Shown here piece after piece: positions 5,475 to 5,813 of a DNA stretch of 5,813 bases. The position numbers and the translations under genes were made by a program. The stretch covers positions 1-5,813 of the forward strand of contig JBGCEI010000157.1 in assembly GCA_045106295.1 (NCBI GenBank), in the 5' to 3' direction. The notes under the pieces are model-generated. The model ran no database searches. It was not told the DNA's origin and was given only the letters and a program-made list of their open reading frames with translations. Source of the stretch: WTJX01 sp045106295 (GTDB taxonomy: Bacteria; Bacteroidota; Bacteroidia; Cytophagales; JAAEPT01). The first letter of the stretch is position 1, and every line of letters starts with the position of its first letter.

Positions 5475-5783
5475 ATGAATAGACTAGAAAGCTTGTTAAA
5501 TATGCTAAAAGAGTCTCCTGAAGATCCTTTTTTAATTTATGGATTAGCACTAGAATACCATAAGACCAATCTTCAAAAAGCAAAAGGTTATTTTGATCAA
5601 CTATTAAACGAACACCCCGATTATGTAGCCACTTATTATCATGCAGGTAGTTTGTACGAAGAATTAGACGATGAAGATACTGCAAAAACTATTTACGCCA
5701 AAGGAATGGAAGTAAGCAAAGCAGCAGGAGATCAACACGCTTATGGAGAATTGAAAACTGTATTCGATATGCTAGACTTTTAA
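5475..5783 (+). CDS. Small tetratricopeptide repeat (TPR) protein
   Basis: This is a 102-residue acidic protein with two tandem TPR units, at about residues 18-50 and 51-84, preceded by a short helix (MNRLESLLNMLKESP). The first unit shows GLA (23-25), Ala36, Phe40 and Pro48 at the usual small or packing positions. The second shows HAGSLYEEL (56-64) and AKGMEV (75-80). A short C-terminal helix ends in FDMLDF. There is no signal peptide or membrane segment, so it is probably cytoplasmic and acts in protein-protein contacts; its partner is unknown. Length and layout look complete. The start is ATG at 5475, about 46 bp after a good -7 element, with no Shine-Dalgarno sequence. It is divergent from etfB with 240 bp between the starts. 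The final 30 bp after its stop hold no recognisable terminator or gene. Confidence 0.85.
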   Translation: MNRLESLLNMLKESPEDPFLIYGLALEYHKTNLQKAKGYFDQLLNEHPDYVATYYHAGSLYEELDDEDTAKTIYAKGMEVSKAAGDQHAYGELKTVFDMLDF

Positions 5784-5813
5784 TCCATCCTGTTTTAGGT
5801 AAGCATTCCCGTC

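Noticed and set aside
5467..5685. A 72-codon minus-strand open frame covering the TPR gene
   Set aside because: It is antisense to a good TPR protein and shows no domain.

Overview
The window is AT-rich and looks chromosomal, from a member of the Bacteroidota, most plausibly of the Cytophagales or a related environmental lineage. This rests on three things: A-rich leaders without Shine-Dalgarno sequences before etfB and etfA, two exact copies of the Bacteroidota -7 promoter octamer (TAnnTTTG, both TATATTTG), and the gene family set (ETF subunits followed by a bifunctional nuclease with a UVR tail, a DUF6580-like membrane protein, a small TPR protein). The genus cannot be fixed from the sequence alone.

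Layout. The left edge holds the last 40 codons of a nucleoside diphosphate kinase gene (ndk, plus strand), closed by a strong intrinsic terminator at 151-180. From 223 to 5234 six genes lie on the minus strand. In transcription order they are etfB, etfA, a bifunctional nuclease (BFN/UVR), an FAD-dependent monooxygenase, a TyrA-type dehydrogenase and a DUF6580-like six-helix membrane protein. Gaps are 83, 18, 48, 3 and 51 bp. The run could be one long transcript, but the last gene has its own exact -7 element, and the etfB-etfA gap contains a repeat that may alter expression. At the right edge a 102-residue TPR protein is transcribed divergently from etfB.

Function. EtfB and EtfA form the FAD/AMP heterodimer that passes electrons from acyl-CoA dehydrogenases and similar flavoenzymes to the quinone pool. 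BFN sits directly behind them. The monooxygenase and TyrA genes are separated by only three bases and are probably translationally coupled, which hints at a shared role in aromatic metabolism, though the monooxygenase substrate is unknown. The DUF6580-like protein resembles small-molecule transporter components.

The window is mostly housekeeping, and I see no defence system, mobile element, CRISPR array or RNA gene. The least ordinary signals are non-coding: degenerate arrays of a 7-bp unit (YTAGNNN) on both sides of etfB, and a 49-bp imperfect palindrome directly upstream of the TPR gene's -7 element. Among the proteins, the oddest points are an Asn in place of the conserved Asp in the DG motif of the monooxygenase and a plant-like NADP-type signature in TyrA.
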